This document shows, piece by piece, positions 44,815-54,900 of a DNA stretch of 64,000 nt. The translations under genes were made by a program, and so were the position numbers. Under the pieces are notes generated by a model, which saw only the letters and a list, made by a program, of their open reading frames with translations, searched no databases and was not told the DNA's origin. Source of the DNA: Bremia lactucae (taxonomy: Eukaryota > Oomycota > Peronosporomycetes > Peronosporales > Peronosporaceae); the NCBI RefSeq assembly GCF_004359215.1, contig NC_090617.1:3645583-3709582 (forward strand), given 5' to 3'. Positions within the stretch are counted from its first letter, which is position 1. Each line of letters starts with the position of its first letter.

Positions 44815-45088
44815 TGTAACGGGCTAAGAGCAACTTTACCTGGCTTAGATGCACGTGGGGAAGTAATATATGTTAAGTTTAGCCCTAAATCCCTAAAAAT
44901 AAAAAGACTTGCCGACCTCATGTAAGTATCATTTCTACGTGCCGATATCTTACTGGCTGGAAATGGGTCTGGCCTATTTAATCGTAGAAATATGCGACGT
45001 GCTACACCGGCTAATTTGGCTATAGCGCCTTACTTAAGTAACATGTTATGTAAGCTACATATTCTTGTAATGAAAAGGGCCTATTACA
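44815..45088 (-). repeat. LTR family D (3' LTR)
   Basis: 274 bp, plus-strand ends TGTAACGGGC and CCTATTACA. Homologous along its length to 49730-50011. Confidence 0.75.
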
Positions 45089-46870
45089 TCACCCTATCCC
45101 AAGACAGCACCCACGCACCGTGAGTGCTCACAGAAAAATTATGCGAAGACGTAGACACACGCACCCAGGAAATTGTGACGGATGAAACGTAAGCAACTAC
45201 AAAGCGCCACAGAGGACTATCAGCGGCAGTGCATACTTCCACATAGTAGACGTCGACATTCATCCGTGGGCACTGTACTACTTGCCCGGAGCAGATACTC
45301 CGGATTCTCCTGACACCATGCGAGGTCATTTCCGGCGCTTTCGCATCCTGCGCGGAAATATGATTGACGTGATGCGCTTCAGACGTCATGGTGTGCCTGC
45401 ATCCGGCGACGAAATCGGATGATATCCAGCGGGCGCAGCTTTGATGGTTGGCTGGCCGACAGTGAAGATCTTCGCGCTGATCATTCCCTCAGCGCCTTAC
45501 GCGACAGATTGTGTGAGAATACTTAGAACGAGGACCGCCTTTGCTTCGTACACGTGTTCATCATACTTCGCCTGCCTAGTTCAACTAGGGCAGCCTGGGG
45601 AACCTACATCGCTAGCGACCGCTCAGCGAGATCGAGCAGGCATATGTCAGCAGGTACGAGCGTAGCGTTGGTGAGAAAGAAGCCGCCACTATTCGTGGCG
45701 GATTGCGTTGACTACGTAGACAAAAGTCTAAGTCTGACGGTTCATCGACTACTTACTCGCGTGAGACGCAGACCGCATTCGCAACTCGCTGATGGTTCTA
45801 TTCCCTGGAACTTCGTCCTGATTCATCCGCGTCACGGGGTGACCCGAGGCCTCAGCGATTGAGACCAAATTGGCTTCAAACTCTCGAACGATATCCAAAC
45901 CTCACGAAGAGGGGAGGAGCAAAGTTTCCACAAAAATGTTCTCAGGGGATTACCGATGCTGAGAACCGGGTAGCGTCGCGCAATCGGAATTGCGCGCTCC
46001 CGATGTGCCATTTAACCAGACGCACTCGGTAGATACGAGTGATTAACAATTCGGTCAACAATCTAGCGGAATTCACTCGCGTCGTCCACAATGAGAGGTA
46101 AACCGCTGCGATGGTACTGCGTCCGTCCTGGTCGCCCAGGACGATTTAGACGCCGCGACAAATCGAGCCGATTTGCGCGTCACTGACTCAGCCTACTGAG
46201 CAACTCGGAAATCGTAGCTAAAAAGAAAACGCCTTCAGCCGCCCGACGTAGAACGTCGGGTGTAATCGCGGTGACGTGGGGACGCCGAGAGTGTGTGCTT
46301 TCCCAATCTGTCAAAGTATTTTAAAGGGGATGATCAATCTTGAAGCGACAGCTCGCTCCCAACTTTGTTACTGCTGAGTCTCTTTTGCCTTCGGTCGAAT
46401 GAGAACAGCTGAATAATTCGCAATCTTTCTTTCATGTATGTCTGCGTTCTCTTTTGTTTGTCCACGATGCCTGAAGGGTATCCCGGACAAACTGGGCTAT
46501 TGTCTGCCGCTACAGCATGAAGTCGCTCACAGTGACGTCATCGATCGAACGCGCTGATGGTCGCGTTGTGTAATTAGCCGCATTCGGCAGAGCCGCGGAA
46601 CTTCGAGCCTTCGATGACGGATCAATTAATGTCTGCGAAATTCATCTCGCCAAGGGTGACGCCGCTTTGGGTGGCGTCAAGATTGGTTGCCGCACCTGCG
46701 ACCGTGTGACAGCATTGGCGCTGGCCATGACGTAAGCTGTACTCAATCATTTCGGATGCTTGACATCGGCTATATCCCCTTCCAGAGTGAAGCCACGAAG
46801 CGCCATCGGACTATTCTCGGCTAGTAGAGTGAATTCGCGAGGGTGGCGCGCATTGGTAACGAGGTAGGCG
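45089..46870. mobile_element. 3' internal part of the D element, no clear ORF
   Basis: Hairpin-rich (arms 45977-45984/45989-45996, 46124-46131/46136-46143, 46242-46249/46253-46260). Plus-strand stretches such as 45300-45420 and 45650-45862 are coding-like and may be an antisense ORF analogous to those of families A and B, but this is weak. Confidence 0.4.
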
Positions 46871-47025
46871 TCAAACCCGATAACACGTGTTCTGCGTTGT
46901 TGAGAGCGAACTCAGTAAGCGGTAAAAAGGAGATCTAGTTGGTAAACGATGTTGCGTAGCTGCGAAGAACGTCTTCGAGAACGCTATTGACGCGTTCAGT
47001 GCCCATCCGTCTTTCGAACCTCCTG

Positions 47026-47134
47026 GTCGACCACATTTGTCTCGTCTAGGAGCCTCTACTCGACCACGTTTCTCACGAGTGGAGCTCCTACTTGACCACG
47101 TTTCTTTCCTGTGGGCGCCTCTGCTCGACCACCG
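47026..47134. repeat. short tandem repeat, about 33-bp period, 3.3 copies
   Basis: Units share (G/C)TCGACCAC(A/G)TTT(C/G)TC and CTCCTACTTGACCACGTTTC. Located inside the D element; on minus it encodes an 11-residue repeat with VVE. Confidence 0.6.
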
Positions 47135-47429
47135 TATCAATTATTTCAAGGCGCGACACGAAGTACGCGAATCGCCTGGGGCGTCTAGAAGAATTGCGCA
47201 AGCAATGTAAAAAGGGCCTCGCTCTCCATGCACTGTCCATTTCGTAGACGCACCGTCTACCACGGCGACGTGAGGACTGTATCTTGGGGCGACCAATATA
47301 TATGTAAACACTTCGCTGATGTCGAATTTCTTTCCAAGTTTGACCGACCTCGACAGTCGATCTGGGGCTGATATCACGATAGCCATGGAATAATCAAGCG
47401 CATAGTTATAGGTACTATTAAGAAGTTTT

Positions 47430-47640
47430 CGTTGCTGAAAGCCATCGGAAGTGTGTATAGAAGCAACACTTCTCGTCTGCGATACCGACGAGATTTTCCA
47501 TCATCCAATTTCACCACAACTTGGCCAGGTCCCTCGCGGACGTGGAAGTGCGTCGGTAATAACGATAGACACGATGCGCGAACGAATTGTTGGTCGCTCC
47601 TGAATCGAGGAGCGCGCGCATAGGCCACCGGAAACCGGCG
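47430..47640 (-). pseudogene. protease-like fragment of D element
   Basis: Minus frame includes RALLDSGATNNFVRA-like sequence, partly visible as SDQQFVRASCLSLLP after a frameshift, followed by VVVKLDDGKSRRYRRREV. This is retropepsin N-terminal sequence. Confidence 0.45.
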
Positions 47641-47839
47641 ACGTAAAGATTCACGATAAATAACCGCGAGTCACCATTGATGTGATAGCAGTCAAATGTG
47701 ACTGAAGCACGCTGGGGCTGGGATTCGGGTTACCACCGGAGGACCTGAACTTAGGTTTCAGCTGGTAGAGCACCACGCACCTACTGGTCGCTGTCATTTT
47801 CTGACTGTGTAACTCGGTCAGAGACGAAGTGACCAGCTA

Positions 47840-48139
47840 CATCGGCGTAATTGACGGCGGAAGCTAGTACGTGGCACTGAGCGGCACGGTGACCTAGTTT
47901 TTGGCAACGAAAGCAGGTGAGTGGACGGTCATTCCTTGCAAACTGTCGACCACGAGTTGGACGGCGTCTATCTCCATCGGCTCTGGTCCAGTTGATCGGT
48001 GCTCCACCGGAATGGCGCTTGCATAAGAAGATGTCACGATATAGTCCCTCGCGCAGCGCGAGGCAAATGCTTCCTCCAAGGAAGATGAATCTTGCAATAG
48101 CGCGTCATAACCTCACGCATGCCAAACACGAAGACTTGG
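47840..48139 (-). pseudogene. gag C-terminal part of D element
   Basis: Minus frames read KVFVFGMREVMTRYC at the nested-LTR junction, then EEAFASRCARDYIVTSSYASAIPVEHRSTGPEPMEID. A CCHC knuckle CFRCQKLGHRAAQC lies near 47920-47880. Frameshifts separate the pieces. Confidence 0.65.
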
Positions 48140-49060
48140 ACCTGGCGTAATGGAACACCCTTTGCTAGTACTATTAGCAGTACCCGACAACCTACATTGA
48201 TTGCAGTGGAGGTGGGGAGGCTCGCTTACTTCACGTACACGACGTGCAGAGAAAGGTTAAAGGTAGCTAAGTTGTAACGGGGTGTATCGTTCTATAAAAT
48301 AACACTTAAAGGCTGTAAATTAATATATTATACTAAAAGGTAGATACAATTTGAAGAATATTACTTTGCATAGTAATATTCGGAAAGCTTATCCATTGGT
48401 AATTATAGGCCATTATATCTACTTGCTCCGCGGTTCAGTCAGCACTGGACGCTGAGACAGTAAGAATTTATTACATGTTTTGTATTAGTATATAGTTAAG
48501 TAAGTATTAAATAGATAAAAACGCAAGAACTTAATTCTATTAAATACAGTTTACTGTTAACCCTCTGAAAAGCAAGTGTTTGAAGAGAGTGTATCCTCTG
48601 CACGTACTAGTGTACGTGAAGAGACGTGAGGCACCACTCCCATGAAGTTGTGTGAAGTGGACTTGTACTGAAGCAATACAAGTCGGCAGTGCCCCGTTGC
48701 ATAAGTAGTCTTAGCTACAAAGGTTAGTTATATGGCTTTAGAATAGGGAAAAAGTAAAACTGTATCTATATATTAAGTTCCTACGTAACGAACTTCTATC
48801 TACTACTGACTTTATTATATAAAAAAATCTATGCATGGCGCCTACTTGCGCAGCGCACAATCGTGTCTTATAACCATTAGCAAAATGATTCAAACTTAAA
48901 TCAACCAATCAATAGAACTTACGTTTTCTTGCGTCAATATTACCAAATTTGGAAATATTGGAACTATTAAGTCAAAATTAATAACGATAATAATTTTGTT
49001 CATCTTTTTTTATTTTCTCTAATAGGAAATAATGTTTATTTAACGGGACACCCCGTTACA
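48140..49060 (-). repeat. LTR-like insertion inside the D gag, itself interrupted
   Basis: On minus, gag breaks at a CCAAG (plus CTTGG, 49061-49065) followed by TGTAACGGGGTGTC. It resumes after CTTGG at 48135-48139 with in-line capsid sequence. The intervening sequence ends near 48140-48155 (GTTCCATTACGCCAGGT, an altered LTR end plus primer-site-like bases). The unrelated solo LTR at 48273-48701 lies within it. Confidence 0.55.
48273..48701 (+). repeat. solo LTR family A with perfect target duplication
   Basis: TGTAACGGGGTG to GCCCCGTTGCA, 429 bp, flanked on both sides by TAAGT (48268-48272 and 48702-48706). A solo LTR formed by recombination between the two LTRs of a former full element. 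Confidence 0.9.
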
Positions 49061-49281
49061 CTTGGGTGCCATGTCAATGGGATTCGTGACAATGCATGAA
49101 GCCAGGTGTCTTGTCTTTTGGACGTAGTCGCGCATTGACATTTTCCTTTTCGGAGTGCGAAGAACTCAGCGCGCACGCGGGATTCGTCTTGAGGCGGTTC
49201 AAAGGCGAGACGAAGGAAGTTTTGTAGAGCAGTCAGGGTCGGAAACACTATTCGTCTACAGCGAGTTTTTCGATAGCCCAC
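49061..49281 (-). pseudogene. gag N-terminal part of D element
   Basis: LTALQNFLRLAFEPPQDESRVRAEFFALR, then after a shift a region ending PIDMAPK at the insertion point. It is collinear with the part resuming at 48139. Confidence 0.6.
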
Positions 49282-49729
49282 TCCTTGGCCTTCCCGGATA
49301 ACCCGGAGGGAAGGAAATTCACCTATGCTTATAGCGAATCGATTAAGTGCAAGTCAATCGCAATTTCGACTTACCAAACCATCGATCAGGGAAAGACGGT
49401 CCTTACCAACACCAGAAAAAAATAGGTAGACTACCTTCTTTACGGACTCGTTTCATGAAGATCGCGAGGGAATTAAAACTCGCCGATGAGAATCAGCGAG
49501 CTCGCATTCCATGGATTGACAAGTCGCTGTCGGTTCGGCGTCGCTGAGTTCAGCAGCGATGTGACGACGACCTCAACCGACACCGCTTTGCGGCGATGGA
49601 GAGCTTGCCACTCTATACTGGTGAGATGAGGGAAGGCGTGTGATCCATAGTCATCTCTGTCGTCGGTGACAGCGGCGAAATACTTATCTCAAACTTGGTC
49701 ATGGGAAAGGACTACTAAGTGCTTTCAGG
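49282..49729 (-). mobile_element. 5' internal part of D element
   Basis: Decayed gag start and leader, ending with the primer-binding-like sequence beside the LTR. Confidence 0.45.
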
Positions 49730-50011
49730 TGCAACGGGCTAAGAACGACGTTACCTGGCTTACATGGGCACGTGAAGCGTTAAGTAAGTCCTAATATATG
49801 TAAAATTTAACTCTAAATACCTATGTATGAAAAGACTTTCCGACCTCATGGAAGCCTTTTATCTACGTGCCGACATCTTACTGGCTAATAATATACCCAT
49901 TCATAACAGAAACATGCGCCGTGCTAAACATCCGCTAATTCGGGTATAGCACCCTACATAAGTAACATGTTATTAAAGCTACGAATAATAAAACCGGAAA
50001 AGATCATTACT
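49730..50011 (-). repeat. LTR family D (5' LTR)
   Basis: Starts TGCAACGGGC; homologous to 44815-45088 through CTACGTGCCGA(C/T)ATCTTACTGGCT. The far end near 50011 is degenerate. Confidence 0.65.
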
Positions 50012-50121
50012 GTTTCTCAAAAAGCACATACAAAAATACGAATAAATTGAATATCAGCCTGTCATACTCGTTCTTTCAAAATCTGCGCCTTGCTTGGTTT
50101 ATTTTTTTCCAGCGCGTCAGC

Positions 50122-51311
50122 ATGGAGGTGATTCGTGAGCCAGTCTATTCCTTCAAAGCGCGTTCTTTCGACATGCACGCGCAGTGCGTCATTACGCTAC
50201 CTTACGGTAGAGCTCTTCCTCTCGCACGGCATTAGCTGACCCATGTTTAAATACTGGCTGCAGACTCTATCGCCAATACGATCTCCGGTACTTTGTGACT
50301 TCGCATCATCTAAAGATCGTTGACACCAAGACAAGTCGCGTATTTCTAAGAAAGAGCGAATGCCCCGCGGCGCTCTCGGCCAAGGACTTTTACGTCGGGG
50401 CCAACGTATTTATCTACGATCGTTATTTTGAGCTGCTAGACTATTTAGACCCCAAGACGGCCAAGGTACTCGGATGCCAGCAGCAAAAGTCCGTGCTTAT
50501 TATTAAAGCAAACATGGTGGCTCACATCGGCTCGGTGCTGACTTTGCTTTCGCACAAGCGCTTTTCATTTGTCGCCATCAAGATGATGCATATCGAAAAG
50601 CTTTACGCTGAAGAGTTGCTGGAGCTTTACCGCGAGACCGATTGCTTTGACTCTCGAGTTGACCAAATTGCGCACGCTCCAGTGATTGCAATAGAGCTCC
50701 TTCAGATAGACTGTATTAAAAATCTGCAAGAGATCGTCACAACGTTAAGCACGCAATTTAATGCGCAAGCCCATGAGTTTGAATGTGCGGAATCGATCCT
50801 CGAAGCGCAAGTGCTACGTCGCTTTTATTTAGAGCTACCACACGCTTCAACCGCTACATTTGCCAATTGCACGTGCTGTGTTGTCCTACCGCATGTGATA
50901 AAGGAAGACGCACTAGGCAACGTGGTCGCTGCGATTCAATGCGATACTCACGTCCGAATTACCGCCATGGAGATGTTTTATCTTGATCGCACGACGGCAT
51001 GTGAATTCTTGGAGATCTATGAAGGCATTGTGCCGCACTTTTACGACATTGTCGATCAGTTTATCAGTGGACCGTGCTTAGCGTTGGAAGTCGTGGGGCA
51101 CGACACGAGCGACGTCGTCAAGCACTTTCGTGCGGCTGCTGGTCCATGGGATGTTGCGATGGCACAGACACTTTATCCACAGTCCTTACGCGCCATGTAT
51201 GGCCACGATTGCGCGCGGAATGCCGTGCATTGCACTGACCTCACGGAAGACGCGGAATTAGAGTGTCAATACTTTTTTAACATTCTATCTTGGCGCTATT
51301 TACATGGGTAG
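50122..51311 (+). CDS. NME7: NME7-like nucleoside diphosphate kinase (DM10 plus two NDK domains)
   Basis: Two exons: 50122-50183, intron 50184-50263 (GTGCGT...CAG, 80 bp), and 50264-51311. The join completes a Gln codon and gives 369 residues, close to the roughly 376 of animal NME7. The N-terminus forms a DM10 domain (LYRQYDLRYFV...FLRKSECP...FYVGANVFIYDRYFELLDYL). NDK domain 1 (about 88-190) lacks an obvious catalytic His. NDK domain 2 (about 215-365) keeps the active-site context SLRAMYGHDCARNAVHCTD with its His. NME7 is an axonemal and gamma-tubulin-complex protein, so a role in zoospore flagella is likely. Without the intron, translation from 50295 would lose part of DM10. It is convergent with the DIM1 gene, 66 bp apart. 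Confidence 0.85.
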
Positions 51312-51377
51312 CATCTCGTGTATTGTTTTATTACAGCGATCTAGCCGCAATATAATTGTTACGAATTTTTTTAAGGC

Positions 51378-51806
51378 CTAGTAGCGATACTTGGTGGAAT
51401 AATCTTTGGGCGAAATGACAAGTCCCCGACCTTTTCGCGCACCACGGTATACGGTCTCGACAATATCAATCATCTCGCTTTTATTATTAAACGCCCAATT
51501 GATCTTGTTATTATTACCCGTGCCCAAGTCAATCATAATGTGCTTATTGCGAAAGAAAAACATGACCGTGCAGGGGTCATACAATTCGTACATGGTGTTG
51601 AAATCGGGCACCTCAGTGATATCGACCACGTAGATGGCGGCATAATTCTTGACATCCTCAGCGATGCCACAAAGCACTTCGTCCATCTGCATGCAGGTGG
51701 AGTCATGATCATGACCGAATCGAATCACAACGACACGGTCGCCTTCGTTTAAAATGGCTTGGTCGACGGCCCAGCCACTCTCAAGATGCGGTAGCAAGTA
51801 CGACAT
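51378..51806 (-). CDS. TXNL4A: DIM1/TXNL4A, thioredoxin-like U5 snRNP protein
   Basis: 142 residues from the ATG at 51806, exactly the length of the eukaryotic family; the frame is open further upstream but similarity begins at MSYLLPHLESGWAVDQAIL. Conserved blocks: DRVVVIRFGHD, VDITEVPDF, MYELYDPCTVMFFFRNKHIM, IDLGTGNNNKINWA and the basic C-terminus GLVISPKDYSTKYRY. It has a thioredoxin fold without a redox CxxC and is a core component of the U5 and tri-snRNP, needed for spliceosome activation in the nucleus. Near the first helix, GHDHDSTCMQMDE has His where the family usually has Trp (GHDWD), a small oddity. No intron. It shares a 173-bp divergent promoter region with the next gene. Confidence 0.95.
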   Translation of the reverse strand: MSYLLPHLESGWAVDQAILNEGDRVVVIRFGHDHDSTCMQMDEVLCGIAEDVKNYAAIYVVDITEVPDFNTMYELYDPCTVMFFFRNKHIMIDLGTGNNNKINWAFNNKSEMIDIVETVYRGARKGRGLVISPKDYSTKYRY

Positions 51807-51979
51807 TTGTCCGATGACGGTCACTATAGCGAAGGCCGTCGTGAAACCTCTATAAGTTAATTCTGTAGCCATCCATATCCAAGTTTCCGACGCGATCCAG
51901 AAGCACTCGATCACCATCACTCTGAGTGCGCACTTGAGTCTGACCGAAAGTCAATCGCGTCTGTCCGCACGCAGCTAGC
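51807..51979. promoter_or_regulatory. short divergent promoter region
   Basis: Only 173 bp separate the start codons of DIM1 (minus) and the large membrane protein (plus), so both promoters and leaders must lie here or overlap the DIM1 upstream frame. No TATA-like box; GAGTGCGCACTTGAGTCTGACC near 51925 is a candidate for initiator-type elements. Inference from spacing. Confidence 0.5.
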
Positions 51980-54900
51980 ATGGCGTTGCTTTCTGCCCGT
52001 CATCATGGCTCTCAGCTCCTTTTGCTCGCTCTCGTTGCGGCCACACTTGTACCTTCCGAGACGTTAAACGAGCACAAGCCGCACTGCGCTGACTTTCGAC
52101 AGTATTGTGCGTGGAATTCAAGCACGTCTTCGTGCACATTTACCAAGTCCATGTCATTTGTATGCGGGCCTCGTCAGTCACTAGAAGCCCCCGTGTCAAT
52201 ATCTACAGAATTTGAATCGCTCATGGATGCTAATGTAGTCACGACATCATCTTTTGCAGGGGACTCCACGACCAAAGAACTCGCTGTTGCCGGATTTACC
52301 TGCCATTGGGACGTGGCAGGAGATCTTCACTTTGCTCCGAGAGTGTCGGTCGTGGTCGAAGGCGATGACTGCTTGCTGCACATTGGCTCGGGCCAGATGG
52401 TGCGACTTGGCGCTCAAGCCACGTTGGCAGCGTCGTCTCTTAGTGTCGAGGCGTCCTTTGTGCATCTAGACGAGCAAGCACAAATCTCTGCGTCGTACAG
52501 TGGAATGTTTCGTCATCAGCAGGGACTCTTTACTGGCACGGATGTATTTGGTGCTAGCTATGGAGGAGGAGGTGGCCAGCGATTGATTGCCAACGCAACA
52601 ATGCTCACGGAACAGACGACGTGGGGTTTCTTCGATGCCCGATTGCAAACAGTCTGGAATGAATTTAGTGGACAAAAGGAAGCAATATTAAAACAAAGCA
52701 GTTCGGGATGGCAGCTAGCCAGCTTATGGACCACCGAAAAAGACGGTCCTGCGTTCGACAAAGCGTTAAATAAAACGTCGTCAACTAGCGCTTATGGCAG
52801 CGTTGTGCCATTTCTATTAGGTAGCGGAAGTCGCGCTGTCATCGTTAGAAATAATTCCAAATTGATTGCTACGGTCAATGGAGGAGGTCGAATCCAAATC
52901 AAAGCGTCGAAAGATGTGGTGGTCATGGAAGAAGCTTCAATTGAAGCAAATGGTGGACGTGCGATTAATGGAGTGAGTGGAGGCTCAGGGGGATCGGTCT
53001 TTATTGCTGCCAATGCACTTTCAGTGAGTGGAACTATTCAAGCAAAGGGCGGAGACGCATTTTGTTCCACCGATGCGGTTGATCGAGGTATTACTCACTG
53101 TTATCCTGCTGGAGGGGGTGGTCGTATCCAGGTAACGTTCATGTCAAGTCAATTGGACTCGGATGCTATCATGACAACGGGAGGTACGCTCAAGTCGGAT
53201 CAAGTAGAGGAGCTGTTGGCAGAAACGAAACGTTTCCGGCATGTCCAAATCTCAGCCTTAGCTGGTGCAGCGGGGACGTACTATCAAGTTGTTCAACAGT
53301 CGGATGGCGTGTATGAAGCCCAGCTGTTTGTTGATAACAAAATGCAGCGTTTGTGGCCAAATCGTGTTCAAAGCAAGGACGGCGATATTTTGGAAATGGA
53401 CGAATTAGATACAGTGATTGGCGGCGCGATTACGAGTGTGGACGTTGGAGATGACGAAACAGACTTTCTTGATGCTGTTACAATCACTGACGGTGCTGTT
53501 GTCGCGACAGGAATTCTCAAGCTGACCGTAGGAGACTTAAAAGTTCTCAATGGCTCGTTTCTTTTGGATGCATTACGCGCCATTCCATATCAGCTATCTG
53601 GCTCGACGAGCTTTCAAAGTACTAGCGCTCCTCCAGTTGTGCAAATTTGCGCACAGGATATTGTCGTCTCAAGCGAATCACGATTGATGATGTCATCATG
53701 TGCCTTGCAGCTCTCTGCTCGCTCAGTATCAATGGATGCAACGGCTGCCCTGGACTTCTCTTGGACAGCTCAGATCGTAACGAGCCAAAATATTCACCTC
53801 AATGCCAACGTATCGAGCAATTTAGATCCAATCATTTCTGCTCCCGAGACGACAACCTTTACTGTACTCAATTCTACGGAGAAATTTAACAACAAGATGC
53901 TATTTCTTGCAAGTGAAGGCGATATATTCTTGGGCGGATTTATCACCGTCGGTGCTCTCTCTGTCGCCTCGAAGATTTCGGTCACGATAACTGGTCATGT
54001 AGAAGTGCTTAACATTCCAAGCATCAAGTCAGCTTTTCATTCCTGTAAAGAGCAAGCGTTGCAACCAATTGTTTATTTAGAAGCCGACCTTGAGAAGAAC
54101 AGTTCTAATAGCAGCCCGAAGAAAGAAGCGTCAATACCGATCATTCCAACGACGTTGCCAAGCCCAAGTAATTTTACACTTATCGTGCATGCGCGTGACT
54201 CAATTCTTTTAGGAGAATCGAAAGAAAAAGCACAAGAAATCGAGAATCAGCTCCAGCAAAAAGACAATCACCTCCCTCAACCAGTGGGCCTCGTACATGG
54301 TGGCGCTATTTTATTGTGCGCAACGAATTTAATTGAAATCTCGAGTGGGTCTGTGATATCAACGGACGGAATGGGAGAACGAGCAAATCAAGGACCAGGC
54401 ATGGGGTCGTGCGCTAGTTCAATTGGTGGTGGTGCTGGATATGGCGGTCATGGGGCGGACTCGAGTGTGATTACAGGTATTGGCAACTACGCTTCGGGTG
54501 GTCTGCCTTATGGAACACGATCCGGTACAGGAATGTTGGGTTCAGGTGGGGGATGCGTTGACGGCGGAAGTGGCGGAGGAATTGTAATTCTTGGTGCCTC
54601 CGGTCTTGTGCTCAGTGGAGAAGTTAAGTGTAACGGAATAGGCGGCGCTAACGGTGCTGGGGGTGGATCAGGAGGATTTTTAGGACTATCAGTTGCCCAA
54701 TTTCTGCGTGGCCATGGGCATATTAGCGCTGTCGGCGGTGGCTCGGAATGTATCGATGTGAGTACTAACTTCCTAGGCACGGCAATGCGGCCGAAACGAT
54801 CATTTTTAAAAGCAAAGGTTAAAACTAATGCCGCAAACGAAGATGCACAGGCGGAATTACCAAGTACAGATATCGTCCCTCGTTTCTGCGGTGGAGGTGG

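Larger units (their letters stand above)
44815..50011 (-). mobile_element. Ty3-like element flanked by family D LTRs, with nested LTRs
   Basis: Minus-oriented: right LTR 49730-50011 is followed on the minus strand by CCTGAAAGCACTTAGTAGTCC, a degenerate primer-binding site similar to that of element 1. Internal sequence holds gag and protease remains; RT and integrase are not recognisable. Flanks GTGTT (44810-44814) and CTGTT (right side) could be a decayed 5-bp duplication. Confidence 0.6.
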
